Positions 1 through 8,235 of a DNA stretch of 18,384 nt are shown piece by piece; position 1 is the stretch's first letter, and each line of letters begins with the position of its first letter. The stretch is from Candidatus Opitulatrix roisinitermitis. Lineage in GTDB: Bacteria; Actinomycetota; Actinomycetes; Actinomycetales; Bifidobacteriaceae. The position numbers and the translations under genes are program-made. Location: NCBI GenBank assembly GCA_031288055.1, contig JAITSD010000115.1, positions 1 to 18,384 on the forward strand. The letters are read 5' to 3'. The notes below the pieces were generated by a model that saw only the letters and a program-made list of their open reading frames with translations, had not been told where the DNA came from and made no database searches.

Positions 1-107
1 GCCATTTTGTGTTAGCTCAAAATCAAGGTTCGGTTGATTGGTTAACTGATGAGACTGGTGCCACAAAGGATAATGTGAAAATTGCTGGGCAGTGTGTGGA
101 AAACTAA
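1..107 (+). CDS. C-terminal end of an unidentified CDS (5' end outside the window)
   Basis: The only frame open from the window edge reads in steps from position 3 and stops at TAA 105-107, giving 34 residues that begin HFVLAQNQGSVDWL and end IAGQCVEN. The other two forward frames stop within the first 40 bases. The composition (Gly, Val, Asp, Thr, one Cys near the end) looks like real protein and not a shadow frame. I do not recognise the family. It does not look like the end of RsmD, which often precedes coaD in bacteria. The gene lies 46 nt before coaD on the same strand, so the two could share a transcript. Confidence 0.55.
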   Translation, partial: HFVLAQNQGSVDWLTDETGATKDNVKIAGQCVEN

Positions 108-141
108 GACTTTCGGAAAATAATTAAGTTTAAAATTATGC

Positions 142-147
142 TAGAAT
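142..147 (+). promoter_or_regulatory. Possible -10 box for coaD (leaderless transcript?)
   Basis: TAGAAT fits the TAnnnT pattern of actinobacterial -10 boxes and ends 6 nt before the coaD ATG at 154, which would place the transcription start at or beside the start codon. No Shine-Dalgarno sequence lies between them and I see no convincing -35 hexamer. In such AT-rich DNA a chance match is quite possible. Confidence 0.3.
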
Positions 148-153
148 AATTCT

Positions 154-639
154 ATGGTAGTAGTCTATCCTGGTTCGTTTGATCCTATTACTTTAGGACA
201 TATAGATATAATTAAACGGATAGCTAAAAAGTTTACTAAAGTTATTATTTTAGTGGCTTATAATGAAAATAAACGTACACTTTTTTCGGTTGATAGTCGA
301 ATAGAGCTTATAAATGATTCACTTAAAGAGTGTCAAGTGATTGGTAATGTAGAAACTCAAAAACATAATGGTCTTTTAGTTGATTTTGTTAAAAATAATA
401 ACTGCGATTTTGTTGTGCGAGGACTAAGGCGAGCTAATGATTTTGATATTGAATATGATATGGCTCGCCTAAACAAACATATTGCTTCTGTAGAAACTTT
501 ATTAGTAGCAGCTGATCCGAAATTTACTCATATTGCGTCAAGTTATGTTAAAGAAATAGCTAGATTTGGTGGCGATATTTCAGGTTTAGTGCCAAATATA
601 GTAGTAAATAAAATGCACGAGCAGTTTAAAAAAGGCTAA
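154..639 (+). CDS. coaD: Phosphopantetheine adenylyltransferase
   Basis: It transfers AMP from ATP to 4'-phosphopantetheine to give dephospho-CoA, the penultimate step of coenzyme A synthesis in the cytoplasm. The 161-residue product has the normal family length. It begins with the nucleotidyltransferase signature YPGSFDPITLGHIDII (residues 5-20), including the T/HxGH-type motif that binds ATP phosphates. It continues with the conserved VVRGLRR stretch near residue 88 and a SSYVKEIARFGGDISGLVP segment that corresponds to the family's ISSTxVRE...V..LVP region. The start is fixed by the homology beginning only four residues after the Met. There is no clear Shine-Dalgarno sequence. A TAGAAT box ends 6 nt before the ATG, so a leaderless or nearly leaderless mRNA is possible. 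The stop overlaps the likely ribosome-binding region of the next gene. Confidence 0.96.
   Translation: MVVVYPGSFDPITLGHIDIIKRIAKKFTKVIILVAYNENKRTLFSVDSRIELINDSLKECQVIGNVETQKHNGLLVDFVKNNNCDFVVRGLRRANDFDIEYDMARLNKHIASVETLLVAADPKFTHIASSYVKEIARFGGDISGLVPNIVVNKMHEQFKKG
628..635 (+). promoter_or_regulatory. Shine-Dalgarno-like site for the fructosamine kinase
   Basis: AAAAAAGG sits at the very end of coaD, 5 nt before ATA 641 and 8 nt before ATT 644. Its position supports initiation at one of these unusual codons, where the kinase homology begins. The same A-run also encodes Lys-Lys at the end of CoaD, so the match could be incidental. Confidence 0.4.
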
Positions 640-640
640 A

Positions 641-1444
641 ATAATTAAATCTTTCATTAAAACTGCTTCTAATTTACCTTCGGATTTTTTCTATTGTGAA
701 GCAGCTGGTTTATATTGGTTAGATCAAGCTGATGCCGCAAAAACTGTTAAAGTTATTTCAGTAGGTGATGATTTTTTAGAACTTACTAGAATAGAATCTA
801 TATCTGCTACGGCTGAGGCTGCTTACAACTTTGGAAAAAGTTTGGCGAAAACTCATTTAGCAGGGGCAAAGTCTTTTGGTTGTGCTCCAGATACTTGGCA
901 AAACCAATTTGGTCAAGGCAAAGATGGATATTTCGGGCCTTTATCAGATCCTGTTAAGATGGCAGTTTATGAATCAGAGTCTCTGACTGATTATTTTTTG
1001 AATGGTCGTCTTTTGCCAATGGTAGAAATAGGTATTAAACGAGGGATTTATAATTATAATGATTATGAGCAAACTGAAAAATTGGCTGGTAAATTAGATA
1101 TTTTTTTTAAACCTTTAGAATTATCTAAACCAGCTAGAGTTCACGGTGATTTATGGAACGGTAATGTTTTATGGACACATTGGAAAAATCAGACTGAAGC
1201 TATATTAATTGATCCAGCAGCTCATGGTGGTTGTGCTGAGGAAGATTTAGCTATGTTAGACTTATTTGGAGCACCTTATTATAATAAAATTATTCAAGGT
1301 TACAGCAGTATTAATCCTTTATTTAGTGATTTTGATTTTCGGCTTAATTTGTGGCAGCTATATCCTATTTCTGGTCATGCGATTTTTTTCGGTGGTGATT
1401 ATATTAGCCAATATAGGTCTATGCTAAATAGTTATTTATATTAA
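641..1444 (+). CDS. Fructosamine kinase family protein (non-canonical or lost start codon)
   Basis: Members phosphorylate sugars attached to amines (fructosamines, ribulosamines), which destabilises and removes glycation adducts. The reading frame resembles the family over its whole length: an N-lobe with FFYCEAAGLYWLDQA near residue 15, then FGKSLAKTHLAGAKSFGCAP, the catalytic HGDLWNGN (residues 168-175 counting from 641), IDPAAHGGCAEEDLAMLDLFG, and a C-terminal LWQLYPISGHAIFFGGDY. From the in-frame TAA at 605-607 down to codon 842 there is no ATG, GTG or TTG. A TTG at 842 would remove about 67 residues of the ATP-binding lobe. I place the start at ATA 641 or ATT 644 because homology begins there and an AAAAAAGG tract at 628-635 lies at ribosome-binding distance. 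This gives about 267 aa, a normal length. The start lies 1 nt after the coaD stop. A recent start-codon mutation (decaying gene) is the main alternative. Confidence 0.85.
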   Translation: MIKSFIKTASNLPSDFFYCEAAGLYWLDQADAAKTVKVISVGDDFLELTRIESISATAEAAYNFGKSLAKTHLAGAKSFGCAPDTWQNQFGQGKDGYFGPLSDPVKMAVYESESLTDYFLNGRLLPMVEIGIKRGIYNYNDYEQTEKLAGKLDIFFKPLELSKPARVHGDLWNGNVLWTHWKNQTEAILIDPAAHGGCAEEDLAMLDLFGAPYYNKIIQGYSSINPLFSDFDFRLNLWQLYPISGHAIFFGGDYISQYRSMLNSYLY

Positions 1445-1472
1445 TATTAGGTTCAGGTGATAAACTTAAATT

Positions 1473-2195
1473 ATGCCAAATGGAAAGTTAATACTTATAA
1501 GACATGGTCAAACGGCTTGGGCTAGGGATGGCTTTTACACAGGGCGAACTAATTTACCATTAACAGAATTAGGACAGGCGGAAGCGATTGCTGCTCGGAA
1601 AAATTTATATGATATTAATTCTAAAATTGTTTTTGTTTCGCCTTTAAAAAGAGCTCAACAAACTGCTCAATTAATTGGTTTAGTTGATTATATTACTGAA
1701 CCCTTAATTCAAGAAATGGATTATGGACCTGCTGAAGGGCGATCTGTATCTGAGATGACTAAAGCGAAAACTCGTTATTGGGGAAAAGATAAAGGTTTAT
1801 GGAACTTATTTAATGATGGTGTCTTTTTTGGTACTGCTTTTTTAGGAGCTGTGCCAGAAGATCGTATTGTTTTTGATGAAGAAGTGGATGAAAAAATTAA
1901 AGTATCTGTTTTATCGGGGGAGACTATTCAAGAGGTGGCAGGGCGAGCTCAGAGAATGATTTATAAAGTTTTGCCTCATCTGTATAAGGGGCAAGACGTG
2001 GTTTTAGTGGCACATGCCCATTTTTTAAGGTTTTTAACTAGTCAATGGTTGGAAATACATCCTAAAAAGGCTGAGAGTTTATTTTTAAATACCGCTTCAG
2101 TTTCTATTTTAAAATTAGGATCTAATGGTGAGAAGTTTATTTATGCTTGGAATAGGACACCAAAAAGTCAAATAGTAAATAATAAAACTAAATAA
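1473..2195 (+). CDS. Histidine phosphatase family protein (phosphoglycerate mutase-like)
   Basis: A cytoplasmic phosphatase or mutase of the branch that passes phosphate through a histidine. Residues 8-12 read LIRHG, with the phosphate-accepting His11. TGRTNLPLTELGQAEA follows, then SPLKRAQQTA near residue 56, EMDYGPAEG near residue 82, SGETIQEVAGR, and VAHAHFLRFLTSQWL with the second catalytic His near residue 180. At 240 residues it carries a longer middle section (about residues 95-145) than compact phosphoglycerate mutases, as do related actinobacterial proteins. It is more likely a broad-specificity phosphatase than the glycolytic mutase; the substrate cannot be read from the sequence. 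It lies 28 nt after the kinase. A weak AGGTGA lies 12 nt before the ATG. Confidence 0.88.
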   Translation: MPNGKLILIRHGQTAWARDGFYTGRTNLPLTELGQAEAIAARKNLYDINSKIVFVSPLKRAQQTAQLIGLVDYITEPLIQEMDYGPAEGRSVSEMTKAKTRYWGKDKGLWNLFNDGVFFGTAFLGAVPEDRIVFDEEVDEKIKVSVLSGETIQEVAGRAQRMIYKVLPHLYKGQDVVLVAHAHFLRFLTSQWLEIHPKKAESLFLNTASVSILKLGSNGEKFIYAWNRTPKSQIVNNKTK

Positions 2196-2243
2196 ATTAA
2201 TTAAAATTAATAAGCGGTTTAAAAATAAAATAAAAGGAAATAT

Positions 2244-4856
2244 ATGGAAAATAAGAATTATAATGGTTTGAGTAAGCAGGCTGCCCAAAATCGTTTAGTG
2301 GAATATGGTCCCAATATTTTACAGCAAGTAAAGTCAGATTCAAAGTTGTCTAAACTTTTACGCCAATTCAAAGATCCATTAATATATCTATTGCTGGCTG
2401 CTATTATAATTTCTCTTTTGGCCTGGATTTTGGAGGGTGCCCGTGGCACACCAGCCGATGTTATTGTAATTTTTATAATTTTGGTAGCCAATGGTTTTAT
2501 TGGTTTTATTCAGGAATCTAAAGCTGATAAAGCTGTGGATGCTTTAAAATCTATGATAAAACCTTATTGCAAAGTTATAAGAAATGGCAAAATAATAGAT
2601 ATTCCAGCTCAATTAGTCGTGCCTTCAGATATTTTATATTTGTCAGAGGGTGATGTAGTGGCAGCTGACGGGATTATTTTGTCATCTAATGAGTTAAAAG
2701 TAGCTGAGGCAGTTTTAACGGGAGAATCAGAAAGTGTGTCTAAAATTGATTATAAAGGAGCTAATGAGTTCACAACTGTTAATGTTCAGGATTCGCGACC
2801 TTTAGCAGAAAGAAATGATTGTGTATTTGCTTCTACCCATGTTACTAGCGGTAAAGCTTATGTATTAGTTACTGAAACAGGTATGAATACACAGGTTGGG
2901 AAAATAGCTAATATGATAAGTAGCGTTAAAAATGAAGCTAGTCCTCTAACTAAACAGCTAGCTACTATGAGCAAGATTTTGGGCTTAGGTGCTTGTATTA
3001 TAGCTATAAGTTTAATAATTATTTTACTGTTGCAACAGGGTTTAGGTTCTGTGGATATTTTTGTGGAAATGCTTATTTTAGGAGTTTCATTAGCTGTAGC
3101 AGTGGTGCCAGAAGGTTTAGTGGCGATTTTATCTGTGGTTTTAGCTTTGGGAGTATATAGAATGGCTAAACAGCACGCTATTGTTAAAAAATTGACTGAT
3201 GTGGAAACTTTAGGTTCAGCTAATGTTATATGTTCAGACAAAACAGGTACTTTAACACAAAATAAAATGACAGTTAAAAAAATTAGTGCTAATGAAGAAT
3301 TAACTGTGTCGTTTGGTAGTCTTTGTAATGATACACAAATAGATAATGATGGTGAGTTAAAAGGCGATCCAACAGAAACTTCCATTGTGGCTAGAGCTAT
3401 AAAAATAGGGGTTTACAATAAATTCAAGGATTTTTATGAGCGGATATCAGAGGTGCCATTTTCCTCAAAACGAAAAATGATGTCAGTGCTTTTATCTGGC
3501 CAAACAGATGACTCTAATTTAGTGGTATCTAAAGGTGCACCAGATATTTTATTGGAAAAGTGCACTCATGTTTTAGTAGATGGTCAAACAGTTGGTTTAG
3601 AAACTGCCACTAAAAATCTTATTTTAGAAAATATTTTTAATTATTCTAAGCAAGCTTTGAGAACTTTAGGAGTAGCTTATAAGAACACTAATTTAACTAC
3701 TATATCTGAAAATGACGAAATAGGACTTTGCTGGGTTGGATTATTGGGTATAATTGATCCGCCAAGACAAGAAGCTACAGATGCTATAAAATTAGCTCAT
3801 GAAGCCGGTATAAGAGTTATTATGATAACTGGTGATCATAAATTAACTGCTGAAGCAATTGCTAAGCAAGTAGGTTTAATTGACGATAATTCGCAAGTTG
3901 TCGAGGGTAAAGAGCTTGATAATATGACTGACGAACAATTGCGGGATACAGTTTTGTCAGTTAATGTTTATGCTAGAGTGGCTCCAGAACATAAGCTGAA
4001 AATTATAAATGTTTTAAAAAATAATGGCTTTGTCACAGCTATGACAGGTGACGGGGTAAATGATGCTCCAGCCGTTAGGAGAGCAGATATTGGTATAGCT
4101 ATGGGTATAACAGGCACTGAGGTTACTAAGGAAGCTTCCAAAATGATTTTAATGGATGATAATTTTGCTACAATAGTTTCGGCAGTATCTGAAGGTAGAG
4201 CTATCTATAATAATATAAAAAAGTTTTTAATTTATCTTTTGTCATCGAATATTGGCGAGGTTGTGACAGTTTTTCTGGGGGTTTTATTAGCTTCATTTAT
4301 TGGTTTATCTAAGAATGATGAAGCTTTAATTTTCACGCCTTTATTAGCCACTCAAATTTTATGGATTAATTTACTAACTGATTGTGCTCCAGCTTTAGCC
4401 TTAGGTTTGGATAAATCGAAAGCTAATTTAATGAAGGCTAGACCCAGACCGATAGCGGCTCCTATTTTATCCCGTTCTAATTGGCTAACTTTAATAATTA
4501 TTGGTTTAACCATGGGGCTAGTTACAATTGTGGCGGTTAAAATTGGTGGTAGTTCTTTAGCTTTCACAGTTTTAGTTTTGGCACAATTAGTTAATGTTTT
4601 CTGCTGTCGTCATAATTATGAGACAGGTTTGAAAGATATATTGGCTAATAAGTATTTATTAGGTGCTGTGGCGTTATCTTTTATTATGCAGTTAATAGTG
4701 GTTTATGTACCAATTTTACATAAGCCTTTCGGTACCCATAATTTATCAATCACAGATTGGTTTATAGCTATTTTTCTCGCTTTATGGGTTTTTGTGGTTA
4801 GTGAAATTAGAAAATATTTTTTGCGGCAAAAAATTAAAAAATCTACTAACATTTAA
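2244..4856 (+). CDS. Calcium-type cation-transporting P-type ATPase
   Basis: An 870-residue membrane pump of the P2 class, with the expected domain order. An N-terminal cation-ATPase domain comes first, then the first helices (about residues 40-95), the actuator loop with TGES (159-162), M4 with PEGL (289-292), the phosphorylation site DKTGT with Asp332, the nucleotide-binding domain with KGAPD, the TGD motif, the hinge GDGVNDAP (602-609), and six C-terminal helices. Residues equivalent to the calcium ligands of the SERCA pump are visible: Glu290 in M4, Asn669 and Glu672 in M5 (SSNIGE), and Asn709, Thr712 and Asp713 in M6 (WINLLTD). This supports calcium export driven by ATP, although some relatives move Mn or Na/K. 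AAAAGGAAA before the ATG is a fair ribosome-binding site. The gene occupies the place just upstream of atpE where atpB is normally found. Confidence 0.93.
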   Translation: MENKNYNGLSKQAAQNRLVEYGPNILQQVKSDSKLSKLLRQFKDPLIYLLLAAIIISLLAWILEGARGTPADVIVIFIILVANGFIGFIQESKADKAVDALKSMIKPYCKVIRNGKIIDIPAQLVVPSDILYLSEGDVVAADGIILSSNELKVAEAVLTGESESVSKIDYKGANEFTTVNVQDSRPLAERNDCVFASTHVTSGKAYVLVTETGMNTQVGKIANMISSVKNEASPLTKQLATMSKILGLGACIIAISLIIILLLQQGLGSVDIFVEMLILGVSLAVAVVPEGLVAILSVVLALGVYRMAKQHAIVKKLTDVETLGSANVICSDKTGTLTQNKMTVKKISANEELTVSFGSLCNDTQIDNDGELKGDPTETSIVARAIKIGVYNKFKDFYERISEVPFSSKRKMMSVLLSGQTDDSNLVVSKGAPDILLEKCTHVLVDGQTVGLETATKNLILENIFNYSKQALRTLGVAYKNTNLTTISENDEIGLCWVGLLGIIDPPRQEATDAIKLAHEAGIRVIMITGDHKLTAEAIAKQVGLIDDNSQVVEGKELDNMTDEQLRDTVLSVNVYARVAPEHKLKIINVLKNNGFVTAMTGDGVNDAPAVRRADIGIAMGITGTEVTKEASKMILMDDNFATIVSAVSEGRAIYNNIKKFLIYLLSSNIGEVVTVFLGVLLASFIGLSKNDEALIFTPLLATQILWINLLTDCAPALALGLDKSKANLMKARPRPIAAPILSRSNWLTLIIIGLTMGLVTIVAVKIGGSSLAFTVLVLAQLVNVFCCRHNYETGLKDILANKYLLGAVALSFIMQLIVVYVPILHKPFGTHNLSITDWFIAIFLALWVFVVSEIRKYFLRQKIKKSTNI

Positions 4857-4999
4857 AATAGTATATTAAAATATTTTTATTTATAAACTAGTTTTATTGT
4901 AAAGATGAATTATAGTTTTCTTATTAATTTTAATTTAAAATAGGTCTATATGATAAAATTATTTTAGGTTTTCAAATTTTGTTGTAAGAGAGGAAGCGT
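4857..4999 (+). promoter_or_regulatory. Putative promoter and leader region of the ATP synthase operon
   Basis: This 143-nt gap is non-coding and extremely AT-rich. The best -10 candidate is TATGAT at 4949-4954, or the overlapping TAAAAT at 4954-4959; no good -35 hexamer stands out. AGAGAGGA at 4987-4994 is a clear Shine-Dalgarno site 5 nt before the atpE ATG. There is no strong hairpin with a T-run to end transcription of the upstream P-type ATPase gene, so read-through into the operon cannot be excluded. Confidence 0.4.
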
Positions 5000-5239
5000 A
5001 TGTTTATAACCCAAGCAATTAGTGTTTTAACAGAATTAACCGGTAATTTATCTATTGCAGGTTATGGTATAGGTGCTTTGGGCCCAGGTATAGGTCTAGG
5101 TATAATTATTGGTAAAACTATTGAGGGTATGGCTCGTCAACCGGAGCAAGCTAGTAAATTACAATCTATGATGTTTATTGGTTTAGCCTTTGTGGAGATT
5201 TTAGCTTTAATGGGTTTTGTTTTAGTATTTATTGTTTAA
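5000..5239 (+). CDS. atpE: ATP synthase F0 subunit c
   Basis: A 79-residue hairpin protein that forms the rotating membrane ring of F1F0 ATP synthase. Helix 1 (about residues 17-40) has the packed glycine motif GYGIGALGPGIGLG. The polar loop ARQPE (45-49) contacts gamma and epsilon. Helix 2 (about 55-77) carries the ion-binding carboxylate Glu66 in AFVEILAL. Leu33 stands where sodium-dependent c subunits have a Gln ligand, so proton coupling is likely. A good Shine-Dalgarno site (AGAGAGGA) fixes the start. It is the first gene of the atp cluster here; atpB, which normally precedes it, is absent. The gap to atpF is 22 nt. Confidence 0.97.
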   Translation: MFITQAISVLTELTGNLSIAGYGIGALGPGIGLGIIIGKTIEGMARQPEQASKLQSMMFIGLAFVEILALMGFVLVFIV

Positions 5240-5249
5240 AAAATAAAAC

Positions 5250-5255
5250 AGGAGA
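5250..5255 (+). promoter_or_regulatory. Ribosome-binding site that fixes the TTG start of atpF
   Basis: AGGAGA lies 6 nt before TTG 5262. No ATG lies between atpE and the b-subunit membrane helix in this frame, so this site decides the start. Confidence 0.7.
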
Positions 5256-5261
5256 CAAAAC

Positions 5262-5810
5262 TTGAGTTTCATACTTTTGGAAAATAACGGTAATGCTAAT
5301 GGCGTAGATATTTTTATCCCTAAATTGCCAGAAATTTTTTGGTCAGCAGTCGTAATAATAATTATTGCTATAGCTTTTTATAAGTATATTTTACCGCGTT
5401 TGAATAAAACTCTTGAGCAAAGAAGCGATAAAATTGAGGGTCAAATACAAACAGCTAATGATTTGAGTAAATCGGCTGAAAAATTTAAAGTTCAATATGA
5501 AACTAAATTATTTCAAGTTAATGATGAAGCTTTAGGTATAAAAAACCAAGCTCAAAAGGAAGCTGATTTATTAATTGAGGAGGCTAAAGCCCAAGCGTCT
5601 GTTGATTCGGCTAATTTGGTAGCTTCGGCTCATAAAACTATTCAGGCTAATCAAGTCGAAGCTTTTGCAACTTTAAAAAAAGATATTGGCAGTTTAGCTA
5701 GTGAATTTGCTACTGAAATAATTAAAGATAAAGTTGCACCCACTTCAGAACAACTTAAATCAATTGATAAATTTTTAGACAATTTGGAAAAACCCAATGG
5801 CTCAAAATAA
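5262..5810 (+). CDS. atpF: ATP synthase F0 subunit b
   Basis: The 182-residue b subunit forms the peripheral stalk that links the membrane part of ATP synthase to F1 through delta. A short polar N-terminus is followed by one membrane helix (about residues 26-44) and PRLNKTLEQRSDKIEGQI, the usual start of the long b helix. The remainder is a charged, Ala/Lys/Glu-rich coiled coil. The start is TTG at 5262: AGGAGA at 5250-5255 is correctly spaced and the membrane helix falls at the normal place. The last 14 nt overlap atpH, which suggests translational coupling of the two stalk subunits. Confidence 0.94.
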   Translation: MSFILLENNGNANGVDIFIPKLPEIFWSAVVIIIIAIAFYKYILPRLNKTLEQRSDKIEGQIQTANDLSKSAEKFKVQYETKLFQVNDEALGIKNQAQKEADLLIEEAKAQASVDSANLVASAHKTIQANQVEAFATLKKDIGSLASEFATEIIKDKVAPTSEQLKSIDKFLDNLEKPNGSK

Positions 5811-6567
5811 TTCTATTAGATCTATTCCAGAAATAATAGCTGCTAAGGAATTATTTATTATAGCTGTAACAATACAAGATAATTCATCGTTGGGTAATTT
5901 TTTATCTGATTTTACTCATACTTGGTTAGAAAAGAAACAACTATCTGGTGAAGTTTTTCAAAAAGCTAGCTCTATAGCTTTAGATATTTTAAATAATTTA
6001 CTCGAAATGCCTTATACAGCTACTAGTGATTTAGTAGATAATATTGAAGATTCAGCTTTGGAATTGATATTTGATACAGCTGCTAAATTGGGTATTCTAG
6101 ATCAAATAGTTTATGAATTAAATATAGTGGCTCATCGGTTGAGAGATTATCCTTTATTGTCGGAAAAATTAGGTAAAACTGATATTGATAAAGAAATCAG
6201 AAAAGCTATTTTAGATGAGTTTTTTGCTAATTTGGTTAATCCTTTAACTCTTATGTTAATGCATCATAGTACTTATGCTTTACACAAAAGAAATTTTGTT
6301 TCAACACTTTTTTGGTTAGTATCTTTAATAACTCAAAAATTAAATCGCACATTAGTTAATGTTACAGTGGCAGTTCAACCAACTGATGAACAACTAGCTC
6401 GTTTGGAGTCATTTATTGAGAAAAAAACTAAAAAAGAAGTAACTTTTAATATTGAAATAGATTTAAATATTTTAAGCGGTATGAAATTAGAATTTGACGA
6501 TATTGCTATTGACGGCACAACTTCATCAAAAATTAGTCATTTAAAAAGAAGTATTGAGAAACTGTAA
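5797..6567 (+). CDS. atpH: ATP synthase F1 subunit delta (long actinobacterial form)
   Basis: Delta joins the b stalk to the top of the alpha/beta ring and keeps the stator fixed during rotation. At 256 residues it is far longer than the roughly 177-residue E. coli protein and closer to the long delta of many actinobacteria; the additional sequence is in the N-terminal half. The helical N-terminal part is poorly conserved. The C-terminal part shows the family pattern: a VNVTVAVQPTDEQLARLESF strand-helix unit and a final GMKLEFDDIAIDGTTSSK, matching the usual G..i...d.viDgS.....L ending. It is not fused to b as in mycobacteria. The ATG lies inside the end of atpF (14-nt overlap), so it is probably translated by coupling. 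Confidence 0.9.
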   Translation: MAQNNSIRSIPEIIAAKELFIIAVTIQDNSSLGNFLSDFTHTWLEKKQLSGEVFQKASSIALDILNNLLEMPYTATSDLVDNIEDSALELIFDTAAKLGILDQIVYELNIVAHRLRDYPLLSEKLGKTDIDKEIRKAILDEFFANLVNPLTLMLMHHSTYALHKRNFVSTLFWLVSLITQKLNRTLVNVTVAVQPTDEQLARLESFIEKKTKKEVTFNIEIDLNILSGMKLEFDDIAIDGTTSSKISHLKRSIEKL

Positions 6568-6597
6568 AAATATGTATCAGAATCGGAGTAAATTAAA

Positions 6598-8235
6598 ATG
6601 TACGAATTAGAAATTGATCCAAAAAAAGTCAGAGAGGCTTTAGGTCGTTTTGCTAAGGAGTTTTCGGTTTCAGCCATAAATGAGGAGGAAGTTGGTTTAG
6701 TGGTTGAAGCTGGTGATGGTATAGCTCAAATAGAGGGGCTTTCGTCTTTAATGGCAAGCGAGTTAGTCGAATTTGAAAACGGTACGCTTGGCTTAGCATT
6801 AAACTTAGATCAAAGAAAAATTGGCGTGGTTATTTTAGGCGATTTTGTGGGTATTGAAGAGGGACAAACGGTTAAAAGAACTGGCGAGGTTTTGTCAATA
6901 CCTGTGGGTGATGAATATTTAGGTAGAGTGGTGAATCCTATGGGTCAACCAGTTGATGGTTTGGGAGGCATAAAAACCACCAAACGGAGAATCCTAGAAG
7001 CTCAAGCACCAGATGTTATGCATCGTCGCAGTGTTTATAAGCCTTTGCAAACGGGTATTTTAGCCATTGATTCTATGACGCCTATAGGCCGAGGTCAAAG
7101 ACAACTAATTATTGGTGACCGCCAAACTGGTAAAACAGCTATTGCTATTGATACTATTATTAATCAAAAATCTTTATGGCAAACAGGTGATCCCGAACAA
7201 CAGGTTCGTTGTATATATGTGGCAATTGGTCAAAAAGGAACAACTATTGCTAGTGTTAAAGGAGCTCTTGAAGAGGCTGGAGCCATGGAGTACACCACAA
7301 TTTTTTCTTCACCCGCTTCCGATTCAGCTGGTTTTAAATATTTGGCACCCTATTCAGGTTCATCTTTAGGACAACATTGGATGTATGAGGGTAAAAGCGT
7401 TTTAATTGTTTTTGATGATTTGTCTAAACAAGCTGAAGCCTATCGTTCGGTATCTTTACTTTTACGGCGTCCACCAGGTCGAGAAGCTTATCCAGGAGAT
7501 GTTTTTTATTTGCACTCTCGTTTACTAGAAAGATGTGCTCAATTATCTGATGATTTAGGCGGAGGTTCTATGACGGGCTTGCCGTTAGTAGAAACTAAAG
7601 CTAATGATGTTTCAGCTTATATTCCAACTAATGTTATATCTATAACTGATGGTCAAGTTTTTTTACAGTCAGATTTATTTAATTCAAATCAAAGACCAGC
7701 TGTAGATGTGGGTATATCGGTTTCGCGTGTGGGCGGAGCTGCTCAAATACCAGCTATGAAAAAAGTTTCAGGAACATTAAAAATAGAATTAGCTCAATAT
7801 CGTTCATTAGCGGCTTTTGCTATGTTTGCTTCAGATTTGGATGCTGCTAGTAAAAAACAGTTAGATAGAGGTGAAAGATTAACTGAATTATTAAAACAGC
7901 CTCAGTATTCACCTTATTCTGTAGAATCTCAAGTAGTTTTAATTTGGGCTGGTACTAATGGAAAACTTGACACCGTACCTGTTGAATTTATTTTGCAATT
8001 CAAAAGGGATTATGTAAAGTATTTAGCTAAAACTACTAAAATATTAGATATAATTGCTAAAACTAACAATTTAGATGATAAAACTGTTGAACAATTGAAT
8101 AAAGCAACTGATAGTTTTTTGAAACAGTTTTTAAATATGGTAATTAAGGGTCAGGTTAATAAAAGCAGCGGTGAAAAATCAGATAATGAATTAGATGAGG
8201 CGGTTGAGATTGAGCAGGAGAAAGTTTCGAAATAA
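6598..8235 (+). CDS. atpA: ATP synthase F1 subunit alpha
   Basis: The non-catalytic nucleotide-binding subunit of the F1 hexamer. The 545-residue protein is complete: an N-terminal beta-barrel domain with VVEAGDGIAQIEGL, the P-loop GDRQTGKT (173-180), IYVAIGQKGTTIASV, FDDLSKQAEAYRSVSLLLRR, PGREAYPGDVFYLHSRLLER, and the alpha signature IPTNVISITDGQVFLQSDLF. The last 30 or so residues are acidic and poorly conserved, as in other actinobacterial alpha subunits. GGAG at 6585-6588 precedes the ATG by 9 nt. The stop codon is directly followed by the atpG ATG (TAAATG). Confidence 0.98.
   Translation: MYELEIDPKKVREALGRFAKEFSVSAINEEEVGLVVEAGDGIAQIEGLSSLMASELVEFENGTLGLALNLDQRKIGVVILGDFVGIEEGQTVKRTGEVLSIPVGDEYLGRVVNPMGQPVDGLGGIKTTKRRILEAQAPDVMHRRSVYKPLQTGILAIDSMTPIGRGQRQLIIGDRQTGKTAIAIDTIINQKSLWQTGDPEQQVRCIYVAIGQKGTTIASVKGALEEAGAMEYTTIFSSPASDSAGFKYLAPYSGSSLGQHWMYEGKSVLIVFDDLSKQAEAYRSVSLLLRRPPGREAYPGDVFYLHSRLLERCAQLSDDLGGGSMTGLPLVETKANDVSAYIPTNVISITDGQVFLQSDLFNSNQRPAVDVGISVSRVGGAAQIPAMKKVSGTLKIELAQYRSLAAFAMFASDLDAASKKQLDRGERLTELLKQPQYSPYSVESQVVLIWAGTNGKLDTVPVEFILQFKRDYVKYLAKTTKILDIIAKTNNLDDKTVEQLNKATDSFLKQFLNMVIKGQVNKSSGEKSDNELDEAVEIEQEKVSK

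Noticed and set aside
622..645. Programmed frameshift producing a CoaD-kinase fusion
   Set aside because: It would need a +1 shift at a six-A run. A near-cognate start with a nearby Shine-Dalgarno-like tract is simpler, so I kept this only as an alternative within the start-codon finding.
842..1444. A 200-residue kinase starting at TTG 842
   Set aside because: Family homology continues upstream without a stop to about 641, and the shorter version would lack the ATP-binding lobe.
2258..3385. Reverse-strand open frames inside the P-type ATPase gene
   Set aside because: They are antisense to a fully conserved gene and show no recognisable domains. Others of the same kind lie under atpD, the permease and the ATPase genes.
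5000..5239. Sodium-driven ATP synthase
   Set aside because: Subunit c has Leu33 where sodium-type rings have a Gln ligand, so the sodium-binding set is not complete.
7112..7369. Overlapping + strand frame inside atpA
   Set aside because: The sequence is a Leu-rich shadow of the alpha subunit in another frame, with no independent support.
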